A stretch of DNA of 64,000 nt, taken from NCBI RefSeq assembly GCF_000384215.1, contig NZ_KB913032.1, positions 1,389,021 through 1,453,020 of the forward strand. Direction: 5' to 3'. Source of the stretch: Amycolatopsis alba DSM 44262. GTDB lineage: Bacteria; Actinomycetota; Actinomycetes; Mycobacteriales; Pseudonocardiaceae. The translations under genes were made by a program, and so were the position numbers. Of the stretch, positions 54,071 through 63,479 are shown in pieces. The notes below the pieces were generated by a model. The model was not told the DNA's origin, ran no database searches, and was given only the letters and a program-made list of their open reading frames with translations. Within the stretch, counting starts at the first letter, position 1. Every line of letters starts with the position of its first letter.

Positions 54071-54512
54071 GGTGCGGGATCCCGTCTTCCATGAACTCGT
54101 CGCCTTCGGCCACGAAGCCGTACTTGCCGTAGAAGTCCTTCGCGTACGTCTGCGCGTCGAGGACGCACGGCGCGTCCCCGATGCCCGCGAGCGCGGTCTC
54201 CATCAGCCGTCCCGCCAGTCCCTTGCCTCGTGAGCGGACGGCCGTGCACACCCGGCCGATCCGGAAGGTGCCGCCCGCGTCCTGCAGGACCCGCAGGTAC
54301 GAGTCGACCGCGACGGAACCGCCGATCCAGAGATGCCGGGTGCCGGGCAGGAGGTCACGCCCGTCGATCTCGTGATAGGCGACGTTCTGCTCGACGACGA
54401 ACACGTCGACGCGCAGTCGGAGGATGCCGTGCAGCTGCGCGGCGGTGATCTCGTCACCGGCGACGGACAGCGGGAACGACGAGGTCTCGATGATCGGGGT
54501 GTCGGTGCTCAC
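54036..54512 (-). CDS. ElaA-type GNAT acetyltransferase
   Basis: A 158-residue protein. LHGILRLRVDVFVVEQNVAY is the ElaA hallmark, and the acetyl-CoA loop is RVCTAVRSRGKGLAGRLM. The GTG at 54512 lies 6 nt after TAACAA, so a leaderless message is likely; a GTG two codons upstream is the alternative. Function beyond acetyl transfer is unknown. Confidence 0.83.
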   Translation of the reverse strand: MSTDTPIIETSSFPLSVAGDEITAAQLHGILRLRVDVFVVEQNVAYHEIDGRDLLPGTRHLWIGGSVAVDSYLRVLQDAGGTFRIGRVCTAVRSRGKGLAGRLMETALAGIGDAPCVLDAQTYAKDFYGKYGFVAEGDEFMEDGIPHLTMWRREAPQP

Positions 54513-54551
54513 GCCCACTTGTTAGCACATCGGACGTGAAGAAGGCATCGA

Positions 54552-55385
54552 TCAGCCGATCAGGCCCCGGCCGTTCTGCTGGGAAATCTCGTTCGCGAAG
54601 TGGGAGACGCGGGTGTACACACCCGGTTTGCCCGCCTTCGCGCAGCCTTCGCCGAAGGACACGATCCCGATCAGCGTGTCGCCCACCATCAGCGGCCCGC
54701 CCGAATCGCCCTGGCAGGCGTCGACCCCGCCTTCGGGGTAACCGGCGCACACCATGTCGCTCGGGTCGTAGCCCGAGTACGCGGTGCGGCAGGTCTTGTC
54801 GCTGACCACCGGGACGACCGCGCTGCGCAGGTAGTCCGACCGCGCGCCGCCGTCGGCGACGCGGCCCCAGCCGAGCACTGTCGCCTTCGTGCCTTCGCTG
54901 TACAGGTCGGCGTTGCCGTTGTCCGCGACCTTCGCGGGCCGGTACGGCAGCTGACCGCTGACCGTCATCACCGCGATGTCGTCGCCCTTGCCGGGGTCAC
55001 CGCTGTAGTCGGGGCTGACCCAGACCTTCGCAACGCGCAGTTCCATCCCGTCCCGCGAACTCTTGTCGTCGCGGCCCGCGACCACGCGGACGTCGTTCTT
55101 CTTGACCGCGACCGCGCAGTGCGCCGCCGTCGCGATCGTCGTGGAGCTGACGATCACCGCGCCGCAGTACTGGTTGCCGCTGCGATCGGTCAGGAAGACC
55201 GCGTACGGGTACTGCGAGACCGAAGCCTTGCCGCCGCCCACGATCCTCGGCTGGGCGGCCTTGTCCGGGCCGCTCACCGCGCTGTCGTCCGCCGACGCGC
55301 TGCTGACCGCGACCGGCACCATCACGGCCGTCGCCAGTACCGCTCCGGCAGCGAGCAGCAGGGTGCGACGTGACTTTTTCGGCAT
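54552..55385 (-). CDS. Secreted trypsin-like serine protease
   Basis: A 277-residue exported S1 protease. Signal peptide to about 31, short propeptide, then the mature N-terminus IVGG at 48-51 after Arg47. The triad is His89 in TAAHC, Asp136 in GDDIAVM and Ser228 in GDSGGP. Asp222, six residues before the Ser, predicts cleavage after Arg or Lys. Six cysteines would form three disulfides. AAGGGA precedes the ATG. Confidence 0.92.
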   Translation of the reverse strand: MPKKSRRTLLLAAGAVLATAVMVPVAVSSASADDSAVSGPDKAAQPRIVGGGKASVSQYPYAVFLTDRSGNQYCGAVIVSSTTIATAAHCAVAVKKNDVRVVAGRDDKSSRDGMELRVAKVWVSPDYSGDPGKGDDIAVMTVSGQLPYRPAKVADNGNADLYSEGTKATVLGWGRVADGGARSDYLRSAVVPVVSDKTCRTAYSGYDPSDMVCAGYPEGGVDACQGDSGGPLMVGDTLIGIVSFGEGCAKAGKPGVYTRVSHFANEISQQNGRGLIG

Positions 55386-55551
55386 TTTCTGTCCCTTCAC
55401 CGGGGCGTACGTATGGTCAAGCCCTGGGAAGTCCTTCGACTCCAGCGCGTACACAAGCGATCGCAAATACCCTAATCGGCGAAAGCCCGATGCGGTGTCA
55501 CTGAAACGGGTGGACCTGTGCTCACCCACCGCATCTGTCAGGCTGGACCTC

Positions 55552-56424
55552 GTGCGGGCGACGGCGACGATTCTGGCGGGTACGGCTTTTCTTCTGTTTT
55601 CGTGTTCCAGCCCGGCTCCGCCCGCACCGTCCACCCCGGCGGTGACCAGCGGTCCCGCGAGAACCTCTTCGACAGCACCGGTTCCGAGCACGTCGGCCCA
55701 GCCAGCCCCGCCGACCGCGCCGCCCGCACCGGCCTGGCAGGTCGGCGCGAAGCCGCTTCCCTTGCGCCCTGACGGTTTCGGGCAGATCCTCCCGACTCCT
55801 CCGGTACTGGCCGATCGGTCCCTGCCGACCGCCGACCTGCTTCCCCCGCCCGCCGGGAACCGGTTCGCCGGCACGGTGAATCCGGTCCCCGCGGACGTGC
55901 TCGCCCGCAGCACCTGGCAAGCGGGGTGCCCGGTCAAAGCAGGCGAATTGCGCTATCTCACGTTGTCGTTCTGGGGTTTCGACGGTCGCGCGCACACCGG
56001 TGAAATGCTCGTGAACGCTTCGGTGGCGAATCCCGTCGTGACCGTTTTCGACCGGTTGTTCGCCGCGAAATTCCCGCTCGAGGAAATGCGGGTGACCACC
56101 CCCGCCGAACTCACCGCTCCCCCGACCGGAGACGGGAACAACACCAACGCCTTCGTCTGCCGTCCGGCCCGCGGCCAGACGAACTGGTCCGCGCACGCCT
56201 ACGGGCTCGCGATCGACGTCAACCCGTTCTGCAACCCGTACACGAAGGGTGATCTCGTCCTGCCCGAACTGGCGTCGGCGTACCTCGATCGGGGAAACCG
56301 GAGGCCGGGAATGATCACCCCAGGGGATCCGGCCGCGACCGCGTTCTCCGCGATCGGCTGGACCTGGGGCGGCACCTGGACGACGCCGAAGGACCGGATG
56401 CACTTCAGCTCCAACGGGCACTGA
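55552..56424 (+). CDS. M15-family peptidase lipoprotein
   Basis: A 290-residue putative cell-wall peptidase. The signal ends in lipobox LLFSC with Cys18, followed by about 60 residues rich in Pro, Ser and Thr. Zinc ligands are in [14 protein letters not shown] (His and Asp) and [10 protein letters not shown] (His), as in D-alanyl-D-alanine carboxypeptidases of the VanY/M15 group. The GTG lies 7 nt after CAGGCT, a possible leaderless start. Divergent from the trypsin gene. Confidence 0.87.
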   Translation: MRATATILAGTAFLLFSCSSPAPPAPSTPAVTSGPARTSSTAPVPSTSAQPAPPTAPPAPAWQVGAKPLPLRPDGFGQILPTPPVLADRSLPTADLLPPPAGNRFAGTVNPVPADVLARSTWQAGCPVKAGELRYLTLSFWGFDGRAHTGEMLVNASVANPVVTVFDRLFAAKFPLEEMRVTTPAELTAPPTGDGNNTNAFVCRPARGQTNWSAHAYGLAIDVNPFCNPYTKGDLVLPELASAYLDRGNRRPGMITPGDPAATAFSAIGWTWGGTWTTPKDRMHFSSNGH

Positions 56425-56500
56425 CCGGGAACAACCGGCCGCCGGGAGAAGTTGGCTAGAGTCGGAACCACCCCGCTCCCCCGCCGCAAAGGAAGACAGC

Positions 56501-57895
56501 GTGCCCCACTACGACCTGGTGATCGTCGGTACCGGATCGGGCAACTCGATCCTCGACCCGCGTTTCGCCGACTGGAACACGGCGATCGTGGAGAAGGGCA
56601 CGTTCGGCGGCACCTGCCTGAATGTGGGCTGCATCCCGACGAAGATGTTCGTGCACGCCGCCAACGTCGCGGCCACCCCCGCGTCTTCGGCGAAGTTCGG
56701 GGTGGACGAGGAGCTGACCGGGGTCCGCTGGCGCGACATCCGCGACCGGGTCTTCGGGCGGATCGACCCGATCGCCGCGGGCGGACGCGAGTACCGCGTG
56801 CAGCACGAGGACAACAAGAACGTCACCGTGTACGAGGGCGAAGGCCGCTTCACCGGGCACAAGGAGCTGCGGGTCAGCTACCCCGACGGCCGCGCGGGCG
56901 AGACGATCACCGCCGACCGCTTCGTGCTCGCCGCCGGCGGGCGTCCGGTGATCCCGGACGTCCCCGGCCTCGCCGAGACGGGGTACCACACCTCCGACAC
57001 GGTGATGCGGCTCGACGAGCTGCCCGCGAGCATCGTGATCCTCGGCGGCGGGTACATCGCGGCCGAGTTCGCGCACGTCTTCGCCTCGTTCGGGGTGAAG
57101 GTGACCGTGGTCAACCGGTCCGGCGCGCTGCTGCGGTCCGAGGACGACGACGTCAGCGCCCGGTTCACCGAACTGGCGGCGCAGCGGTTCGACGTCCGGC
57201 TGGACCGGAAGACCATCCGCGCGCGCAAGACCTCGTCGGGCGTCGCGCTGGACCTCGAAGGCCCGCAGGGCGCCGAGACCGTCGAAGCCGAGGTGCTGCT
57301 GGTCGCCACCGGCCGCACGCCGAACTCCGACATCCTCGACGTCGCGGCCACCGGCGTGACGACGGGCGGGCGCGGGCACGTCGTGGTCGACGAGTACCAG
57401 CAGACCGTGGTCGACGGGATCTACGCGCTCGGCGACATCTCGTCGGTCTTCGAGCTGAAGCACGTCGCGAACCACGAGCAGCGCGTCGTGCAGCACAACC
57501 TGCTGCATCCGGACGAGCGGATCGAGTCCGACCACCGGTTCGTCCCGCACGCGGTGTTCACCTCGCCGCAGGTCGCTTCGGTCGGGCTGACCGAACGCGA
57601 GGCCCAGGAACGTGGCGTGTCGTACGTGACGTCGCATCAGGACTACGCCGGCATCGCCTACGGCTGGGCGATGGAGGACACCACCGGCTTCGCGAAGCTG
57701 CTCGCCGACCCGGCCACCGGGCAGCTGCTGGGCGCGCACATCATCGGCCCTCAGGCGTCTTCGGTGATCCAGCCGCTGATCCAGGCGATGAGCTTCGGCC
57801 TGGACGCGAAGAGCATGGCGCGCGGGCAGTACTGGATCCACCCGGCGATGCCGGAGCTGGTCGAGAACGCGCTGCTGAACCTTCCGCTGGACTGA
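56501..57895 (+). CDS. mtr: Mycothione reductase
   Basis: It reduces mycothiol disulfide with NADPH and keeps the cytosolic thiol pool reduced. The 464-residue flavoprotein opens [15 protein letters not shown], the Mtr-specific FAD loop, has redox Cys39 and Cys44 in [13 protein letters not shown], an NADPH site [15 protein letters not shown] near 182, and the C-terminal His-Glu pair in [19 protein letters not shown] start with AAAGGA upstream; TAGAGT at 56456 may be the -10. Mycothiol is restricted to Actinobacteria, which supports the taxonomic call. Confidence 0.93.
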   Translation: MPHYDLVIVGTGSGNSILDPRFADWNTAIVEKGTFGGTCLNVGCIPTKMFVHAANVAATPASSAKFGVDEELTGVRWRDIRDRVFGRIDPIAAGGREYRVQHEDNKNVTVYEGEGRFTGHKELRVSYPDGRAGETITADRFVLAAGGRPVIPDVPGLAETGYHTSDTVMRLDELPASIVILGGGYIAAEFAHVFASFGVKVTVVNRSGALLRSEDDDVSARFTELAAQRFDVRLDRKTIRARKTSSGVALDLEGPQGAETVEAEVLLVATGRTPNSDILDVAATGVTTGGRGHVVVDEYQQTVVDGIYALGDISSVFELKHVANHEQRVVQHNLLHPDERIESDHRFVPHAVFTSPQVASVGLTEREAQERGVSYVTSHQDYAGIAYGWAMEDTTGFAKLLADPATGQLLGAHIIGPQASSVIQPLIQAMSFGLDAKSMARGQYWIHPAMPELVENALLNLPLD

Positions 57896-57923
57896 GACCG
57901 GCGCATTCAGTCGGCTATCGGGG

Positions 57924-57978
57924 GTCCGTGAAGGCCTCCTTGAGGGACTCTGAGTCCCTCAAGGAGGCCTTCACGGAC
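57924..57978. repeat. Perfect palindrome, family A
   Basis: Arms of 27 nt around one T, the same as the copies at 23928 and 40595 but lacking two outer base pairs. It lies 28 nt past the mtr stop. Confidence 0.9.
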
Positions 57979-58050
57979 TTGGCACCCGACAGGACATCTT
58001 TGCCACTCACGGCCTCCTCGGCCCAGCGCGCTCTCGTGGGTCGACGGTGC

Positions 58051-58101
58051 CGCGAAAGCCACTTTCACAACGTTCAAGGTTGCGAAAGTGGCTTTCGCAA
58101 C
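58051..58101. repeat. Nested palindrome, family B copy 4
   Basis: CGCGAAAGCCACTTTC, a loop with CAACGTTCAAGGTTG, and the complementary arm. It shares the gap with a family A copy, as at 5.1 kb and 23.9 kb. Confidence 0.85.
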
Positions 58102-58122
58102 GTCCGAAGCCGGCGCACTCCC

Positions 58123-58599
58123 TCAGACGATGAGAGCGCAGGCGTGGGAATCGTTTCGCAACGCGAGGTCGCGCGCCGCGTCCATCCTGTCGTCCAGGAC
58201 GGCCATCAGGGCGGGCGAGCGGGCCCCCTCCCCCGAGAACCGCTCGCCCGCCTCGATGTAGCGGCGGACCGCCGCCAAGAACTCCTCCCGCGCCGATGCC
58301 GCCCCTCCCGGCACCGTGCGGACCCCCATCGCCCCCTTGAGGACGTCCTTGGCGCCGTCCGCCTTCACCGCGACGTAGTGCTGCGACTTGCGCAGCTCGG
58401 TCGCGGCGTCCCCCTTCGCGTCCGGCCAGTAGCGACGGATCTCCGCGCCGCTGTCCTTCCACACCTGTATGCACACCCGGTCGACGGCGCGGTAGAACTC
58501 GTGCGGCGAGACCGCCGCCGCGGGCCGTTCCGGCGCCAAGGCGACGCAGACCGCGGCGAAACACGCCAACGCCGTCCCGTACGCCAGTTCCTCCACCAC
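58123..58599 (-). CDS. Small protein with N-terminal hydrophobic segment, unknown function
   Basis: A 158-residue protein with a hydrophobic N-terminus (LAYGTALACFAAVCVALAP) that could be a weak signal or anchor, then an alpha-helical domain with YRAVDRVCIQVWKDS. Two GTG codons are adjacent at the start. The upstream region carries two TTGAAC-N2-GTTCAA palindromes around a candidate promoter, so it is likely under TetR-type control. No family recognised. Confidence 0.7.
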   Translation of the reverse strand: MVEELAYGTALACFAAVCVALAPERPAAAVSPHEFYRAVDRVCIQVWKDSGAEIRRYWPDAKGDAATELRKSQHYVAVKADGAKDVLKGAMGVRTVPGGAASAREEFLAAVRRYIEAGERFSGEGARSPALMAVLDDRMDAARDLALRNDSHACALIV

Positions 58600-58620
58600 G
58601 CCGACCCCCAGAACCGAGTT

Positions 58621-58634
58621 TTGAACAGGTTCAA
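58621..58634. promoter_or_regulatory. TetR-type operator, proximal
   Basis: TTGAACAGGTTCAA is a perfect inverted repeat with a 2-nt centre. It begins 22 nt upstream of the gene starting at 58599 and would cover the first bases of its transcript. Confidence 0.6.
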
Positions 58635-58642
58635 CTCAATCA

Positions 58643-58671
58643 GGCTAAGGCTCCGCCCGGCACGGGGTCAA
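58643..58671 (-). promoter_or_regulatory. Candidate promoter between two operators
   Basis: On the minus strand TTGACC (58671-58666) and TTAGCC (58648-58643) are 17 nt apart, directly between the two TTGAAC palindromes. Confidence 0.4.
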
Positions 58672-58679
58672 GAAATTTT

Positions 58680-58693
58680 TTGAACGCGTTCAG
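58680..58693. promoter_or_regulatory. TetR-type operator, distal
   Basis: TGAACGCGTTCA is a perfect 12-bp palindrome in the same pattern. It overlaps the stop codon of the MFS gene and follows a T-tract. Confidence 0.55.
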
Positions 58694-59958
58694 ACGAAGC
58701 GGCGGCGACCGGCAAGTGCGCCGAAGGTCATCTGCGCGAGGAAGACCACGAGCATCATGATCCAGGGAACGGTCCAACCGCGGGTGAGGTCGTGAAGCAG
58801 GCCGAAGAGGAACGGCCCGACGGCCGCCATCAGGTAGCCGATACCCTGGGCCATCCCCGACAGCCGCGCGGTGTCCTCACCGGTGCGCGCCCGCAGCGCG
58901 ATCACGGTCAGCGCGAGCGAGAAGACGCTCATCCCGAGCCCGATGAGAAGGCACCAGAGCAGCGGCGAAGCGCTCGGGGCGACCATCATGCCGACCATCC
59001 CGACGAAGCCGAAGACACCCAACCCGACGATCCACAGGCTCTGGCTGCCCGCCCGCGCGGCCATCGGCGCCACCACGAGACTGATCGGGACGGCGATCAG
59101 CGAGATCAGCCCGAGCAACAGCCCGGCATCGCCCTTGCTCACCCCGGCGTCGATCATCACTTCCGGCAGCCAGCCCATCACGACGTAGGCCAAAAAGGCC
59201 TGAGTGCCGAAGAAAAGCGTGACCATCCACGCAAGGGGGCTACGCAGGAGCGATCGCCCGCTACCCTGCTTGCCTGCCTCGGCAACAGGTGCCCGCCCCG
59301 CACCGCGGGCTGCGAGAATCCAGACGAGGAGTGCGAGCACCGCGAGCACAGACCAGGCACCGAGGCCTTGACGCCAGCCGCCGAACGCGTTCTCCAGGGG
59401 AGGGGTGAGCGCGGATCCCAGTGCGCCTCCGCCCTGGAGGGCGGCGGTGTAGACGCCGGTCATCATGCCGACACGAGCCGGGAAGGAGTCCTTGATGACG
59501 ACCGGGATCAGCACGTTCGCCAAGGCGATTCCCGCCGTGGCCACCAGGGTCCCCCCGAGCACGACGTACGGTCCGTCGACCACGCGCAGCACCAGGCCGA
59601 CGGCCAGCACAGACAGCGCGGAAGCGATGGCCGCGCCGATGCCGAACCGGCGGGCCAGCAGGGGCGCGGCGAGCCCGGCTGCGGCGAAACAGAGGCCGGG
59701 GAGCGTGGTCAGCACGCCCGCCCAGGTGGCCGTGGCGCCGAGGTCGTCGCGCATCTCGCCGAGGATCGGACCGACACTGGTGATCGCCGGGCGCAGATTG
59801 AGTGCCACCAGGACCACCGCGACGCCGAGCAGGAGACCGCCGGTGATCACCCCCGGCCGCCACGCCGTTTCGATCGACCCTTCGAGTTCAAGACGGTCAT
59901 CGAACGGGGCAACGGATTCTTGGGAGTCGACACGCACGTCGGCTAGTATCACATACAT
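58690..59958 (-). CDS. Major facilitator transporter, CynX/NimT type
   Basis: A 422-residue transporter with about 12 membrane segments from residue 35 on. VALNLRPAITSVGPIL in the first helix and LSVLAVGLVLR identify the CynX/NimT group, linked to cyanate or 2-nitroimidazole export; the substrate here is unknown. The first 30 residues are acidic and soluble. It is divergent from a GntR regulator 28 nt away, which probably controls it. Confidence 0.87.
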   Translation of the reverse strand: MYVILADVRVDSQESVAPFDDRLELEGSIETAWRPGVITGGLLLGVAVVLVALNLRPAITSVGPILGEMRDDLGATATWAGVLTTLPGLCFAAAGLAAPLLARRFGIGAAIASALSVLAVGLVLRVVDGPYVVLGGTLVATAGIALANVLIPVVIKDSFPARVGMMTGVYTAALQGGGALGSALTPPLENAFGGWRQGLGAWSVLAVLALLVWILAARGAGRAPVAEAGKQGSGRSLLRSPLAWMVTLFFGTQAFLAYVVMGWLPEVMIDAGVSKGDAGLLLGLISLIAVPISLVVAPMAARAGSQSLWIVGLGVFGFVGMVGMMVAPSASPLLWCLLIGLGMSVFSLALTVIALRARTGEDTARLSGMAQGIGYLMAAVGPFLFGLLHDLTRGWTVPWIMMLVVFLAQMTFGALAGRRRFV

Positions 59959-59985
59959 AGGATGATTGGATGAAGGGACAACGCT

Positions 59986-60675
59986 GTGCCATTGGCCACC
60001 ACGCGCCGTGCCGGCCTGGTCGATCAGGTCATCGAGCAGCTGCGTGACGCCGTCACGCAGGGAGAATGGCCCATCGGCGAGCGGATTCCGACCGAACCCG
60101 AGCTGGCAGGACAGCTCGGGGTCGGGCGCAACACCGTCCGCGAGGCCGTTCGCGCGCTCGCGCACACGGGACTACTGGAAGTCCGACAGGGCGACGGGAC
60201 CTACGTGCGGGCGACGAGCGAAGTCTCGGGCGCCATCCGGCGGTTGTGCGGTTCGGAACTGCGCGAGGTGCTGCAGGTGCGGCGCATCCTCGAGGTCGAA
60301 GGCGCCCGGCTCGCGGCCGCGTCGCGGACCGAGGAGGAAGTGGCCGAGCTGCGCTCGCTGCTCGACCGCCGCAACGCGGAGCTGCGGGAGGGGCATTGGG
60401 AGGATTTCGCCCGGCTCGACGCGGAATTCCACTTCGCCGTCGTCCAAAGTGGACATAACACCCTGCTGACCGAGATGTACCGCGGGCTCACCGAGGTGAT
60501 AACGGCCAGCGTGGCCGCGACGTCGAACGTGACGCCGGGGCACGAGTACCTGCCGGAGATCGGCCACGAGGGGCTCGCCGAGGCCATCGCCGACGGTGAC
60601 GCCGAGCGGGCCGCCAGTGAGGCGTGCGGCTTCCTGGACGAGCTCCTGGCCCGCGTGGAGCACGAAGACGCCTGA
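59986..60675 (+). CDS. GntR-family regulator, FadR/FCD subgroup
   Basis: A 229-residue regulator. The winged HTH reads GERIPTEPELAGQLGVGRNT and VREAVRALAHTGLLEVRQGDGTYV-like sequence; the helical FCD ligand domain begins near 90 and has the metal-binding residues in DAEFHFAVV and HEGLAEAIADGD. GTG start with GAAGGGA upstream. The starts of this gene and the transporter are 28 nt apart, so one protein binding there could control both. ATCA-N11-TGAT at 59948-59966 is a weak candidate site. Confidence 0.87.
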   Translation: MPLATTRRAGLVDQVIEQLRDAVTQGEWPIGERIPTEPELAGQLGVGRNTVREAVRALAHTGLLEVRQGDGTYVRATSEVSGAIRRLCGSELREVLQVRRILEVEGARLAAASRTEEEVAELRSLLDRRNAELREGHWEDFARLDAEFHFAVVQSGHNTLLTEMYRGLTEVITASVAATSNVTPGHEYLPEIGHEGLAEAIADGDAERAASEACGFLDELLARVEHEDA

Positions 60676-60680
60676 CCCTG

Positions 60681-60738
60681 AAGTACATGAAGGCCCCCTT
60701 CCTTGCGCCTGGCGCAGGAAGGGGGCCTTCATGTACTT
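60681..60738. repeat. Near-perfect palindrome, family D
   Basis: It is the same as the copy at 52796 but has lost one A in the right arm (58 nt). It fills most of the gap between the convergent GntR and map genes. Confidence 0.92.
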
Positions 60739-60741
60739 GCC

Positions 60742-61599
60742 CTACGGCAGCGTCAAGATTTCGGCGCCGGTCTCGGTCACCACGAGGGTGTGCTCGAACT
60801 GGGCGGTCCACTTCTTGTCCTTGGTGGTGACGGTCCAGTCGTCGGCCCAGATGTCGTAATCGATGGTGCCGAGGGTGATCATCGGCTCGATCGTGAAGGT
60901 CATGCCCTGCTCGATGACCGTGTCGACTGACGGCTCCTCGTAGTGCAGGACGGTCGGCGCGGTGTGGAACGCCGGGCCGACACCGTGACCGGTGAAGTCC
61001 CGCACGACGCCGTAGTCGAACCGCTTCGCGTATGCCTCGATGACGCGGCCGATGACGTTGAGCTGCCTGCCGGGACGGACGGCCTTGATGGCGCGTGCGG
61101 TCGCCTCACGCGTGCGCTCGACCAGCAGCCGCGCCTCCTCGGAGACGTCACCCGCCAGGAACGTCGCGTTGGTGTCGCCGTGGACGCCGCCGATGAACGC
61201 GGTGACGTCGATGTTGCAGATGTCGCCGTCCTCGATCACCGTCGAGTCCGGGATGCCGTGGCAGATCACCTCGTTGAGCGAGGTGCAGCACGACTTCGGG
61301 AACGCGCGGTAGCCGAGGGTGGACGGGTACGCGTGGTTGTCCAGCAGGAACTCGTGGATCACCTTGTCGATGTCGTCGGTGGTCGCGCCGGGTTTGACGG
61401 CCTTGCCGCCCTCCTCGAGCGCCTGCGCCGCGATCCGGCTCGCGACGCGCATCGCCTCGATCACCTCGGGCGTGCGGACCCCGTTGCCCGTGTCGCGTTT
61501 CGGCGCCGGCCGGTCGACGTACTCGGGGCGGGCGATGCTGGCGGGGACGACTCGCCTCGGCGTCTGAACGCCGGGCTTCAAGGGGGAGCGAACGGACAT
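60742..61599 (-). CDS. map: Methionine aminopeptidase, type I, with N-terminal extension
   Basis: It removes the initiator Met from new proteins. The 285-residue enzyme has a 40-residue Pro/Arg-rich extension as in mycobacterial MapB, and the metal ligands in [15 protein letters not shown] (two Asp), GHGVG (His), TIEPM (Glu) and QFEHT (Glu). TAGGCT ends 6 nt before the ATG, suggesting a leaderless message. The pbp lipoprotein gene lies 23 nt upstream on the same strand. Confidence 0.94.
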   Translation of the reverse strand: MSVRSPLKPGVQTPRRVVPASIARPEYVDRPAPKRDTGNGVRTPEVIEAMRVASRIAAQALEEGGKAVKPGATTDDIDKVIHEFLLDNHAYPSTLGYRAFPKSCCTSLNEVICHGIPDSTVIEDGDICNIDVTAFIGGVHGDTNATFLAGDVSEEARLLVERTREATARAIKAVRPGRQLNVIGRVIEAYAKRFDYGVVRDFTGHGVGPAFHTAPTVLHYEEPSVDTVIEQGMTFTIEPMITLGTIDYDIWADDWTVTTKDKKWTAQFEHTLVVTETGAEILTLP

Positions 61600-61622
61600 G
61601 AGTCCAGCCTACGACCTGACGG

Positions 61623-63428
61623 CTAACCGAGGCCCGCCAGGAAGCGCTGGGCGGCTTCGACCGCCGGTTTGGACGTCCCCGCGTCGGTGGTCAGCAGCGC
61701 GAAGGCCAGGTCTCCGGTGTAGCCGACGAACCAGCCGTGCGAATGCGTGCCGTCGCCGAACTGGGCCGTCCCGGTCTTGCCCCGGACTTCGGGCAGGGGC
61801 TTGAGCAGGGTCGCCGTGCCGTCGGTGACGACCTCACGCATCATCCCGCGGAGCGCGTCGAGCACCTCGGGGCGGATCGGCTTCCCGAGCCCGGACGACG
61901 TCGAGGCCATCCCCCGCACCAGCGTCGGCACCGGGGTCTTCCCGGCCTGGACCGTCGCGGCGGCGACCGCCAGCCCGAACGGGCTCGTCACCACGGTCCC
62001 CTGCCCGAAGCCGTTCTCCGCCTTCTGCGCGACGGTGTTCGCCGGCGGCACCGAACCGGTGATCGTGGTCAGGCCGGGGATCACGAAGTCGGCGCCGACG
62101 CCGAGGTCGCGCGCGGCGTCGGTCAGCGCGGCGGGCGGCAGATCGGTCGAGAGCTTCGCGAACGTCGTGTTGCAGGATTTGGCGAACGCCTTGGACAGCG
62201 GGACGACGCCGAGGGCGAACTTGCCCTCGTTCGGCACCGTCCGGTTCTCGAAGGTGGCCGTGCCGGGGCAGTCGACGGGGCTGTCCGCGCGCACCGAGCC
62301 CGCGGACAGCGCGGCGACGGCGGTGGCGATCTTCATCGTGGAGCCGGGCGGGAACCGGCCGGTGAGCGCGATCGCGCCCTGGGGGTCGGCCGGGGCGTTC
62401 TGGGCCACGGCCAGCAGTTCACCCGTCGACGGCTGGATCGCGACCAGCGCGGAGGCCGTCGGGACCGGGGCGAGCGCCCGCTCCGCCGAACCCTGCGCCT
62501 TCACGCTGAGCGTGCTCACGACCGCGGGGGCCGGTTTGGGTTGCTCGGTGTGCAGGTCGACGCTCTCGCCGCCTGCCGTGTCGAGGGTGACGACGCGCCA
62601 GCCCGCCGAGCCCTCCACCTGGTCCTCGACGAGGGAACGGACGGCGGGCAGCACCTGCTTGCCGAAGTTCTTGTCGTCGGGCAGCAGCCTGTCCTGCTGG
62701 CTGAACCGGACACCGGGCAAGTCGTAGATCTCGGGTTTCACCTCTTGGTAGCTGCTCGACCGCAGGCTCACCACCGGATAGCCGGCTCCGGGCTTGAGCG
62801 CCTTCACACCGTCGCGGATCGACTGACCGGTCACCGACGCTTCGAACCGGTTGAGCGCCGCGCCGAGTTTGTCGGAGACCGCCACCAGGTCCCCCGCCTT
62901 CGCCGGGTCGAGCACCACGCTGACGACGGTCTGCGGGCGCAGCAACGGCATCCCGTCGCGGTCCAGCACCGGCGCGAGATCCGGCGGCTCGGACTTCAGC
63001 GCGATGCTCTGCTGCGCGGCCAGCTGCGGATGGATCGCGGTCGGCAGCCAACGCACCTTCCAGCCGTCCTGAGTGGAATGGACCTGCGCGTCGGCCTTGT
63101 ACGTCCAGGCACGGCCGCGCGGGAGGTTCCAGGTGAGCTGATAGGTCGCCGTCGCGTTGTCCGCTCCGGACGCGTGCTGGACCTTGTCGGCCGCGACCTT
63201 GATCGACTCGGGAGAAAGCGCCTTCCGAACCATCTCCATGGAGGCGCGTGCGGCGTCCGGGGAATCGGTGAAGAACGCGGCGGCGGCGACGTCACCGGAA
63301 GAGAGTCCGTCGAGGAAGCCCGTGATCGCGTCTTCGGGACCGGAGTCGGCGAAGAGTCCGCACCCGGCGGCCGAGAGGCCCACCACCCCCGCGAGCACGA
63401 CGACGGCGAGACGACGACCTGCTGGCAT
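61623..63428 (-). CDS. Penicillin-binding lipoprotein with MecA-type N-terminal domain
   Basis: A 601-residue transpeptidase that would cross-link peptidoglycan. Lipobox SAAGC gives Cys23; residues 30-145 are the NTF2-like MecA_N domain; a dimerisation region follows; and the transpeptidase has SxxK as STMK, SxN as SCN and KTGTAQF. It matches mycobacterial Rv2864c in order of domains and in its position near map and the GNAT gene. Confidence 0.92.
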   Translation of the reverse strand: MPAGRRLAVVVLAGVVGLSAAGCGLFADSGPEDAITGFLDGLSSGDVAAAAFFTDSPDAARASMEMVRKALSPESIKVAADKVQHASGADNATATYQLTWNLPRGRAWTYKADAQVHSTQDGWKVRWLPTAIHPQLAAQQSIALKSEPPDLAPVLDRDGMPLLRPQTVVSVVLDPAKAGDLVAVSDKLGAALNRFEASVTGQSIRDGVKALKPGAGYPVVSLRSSSYQEVKPEIYDLPGVRFSQQDRLLPDDKNFGKQVLPAVRSLVEDQVEGSAGWRVVTLDTAGGESVDLHTEQPKPAPAVVSTLSVKAQGSAERALAPVPTASALVAIQPSTGELLAVAQNAPADPQGAIALTGRFPPGSTMKIATAVAALSAGSVRADSPVDCPGTATFENRTVPNEGKFALGVVPLSKAFAKSCNTTFAKLSTDLPPAALTDAARDLGVGADFVIPGLTTITGSVPPANTVAQKAENGFGQGTVVTSPFGLAVAAATVQAGKTPVPTLVRGMASTSSGLGKPIRPEVLDALRGMMREVVTDGTATLLKPLPEVRGKTGTAQFGDGTHSHGWFVGYTGDLAFALLTTDAGTSKPAVEAAQRFLAGLG

Positions 63429-63479
63429 ACCCGGAGATCCTGCCAGTCCCGGCGGTTTCCCACCGGACGCAACGCCGTT

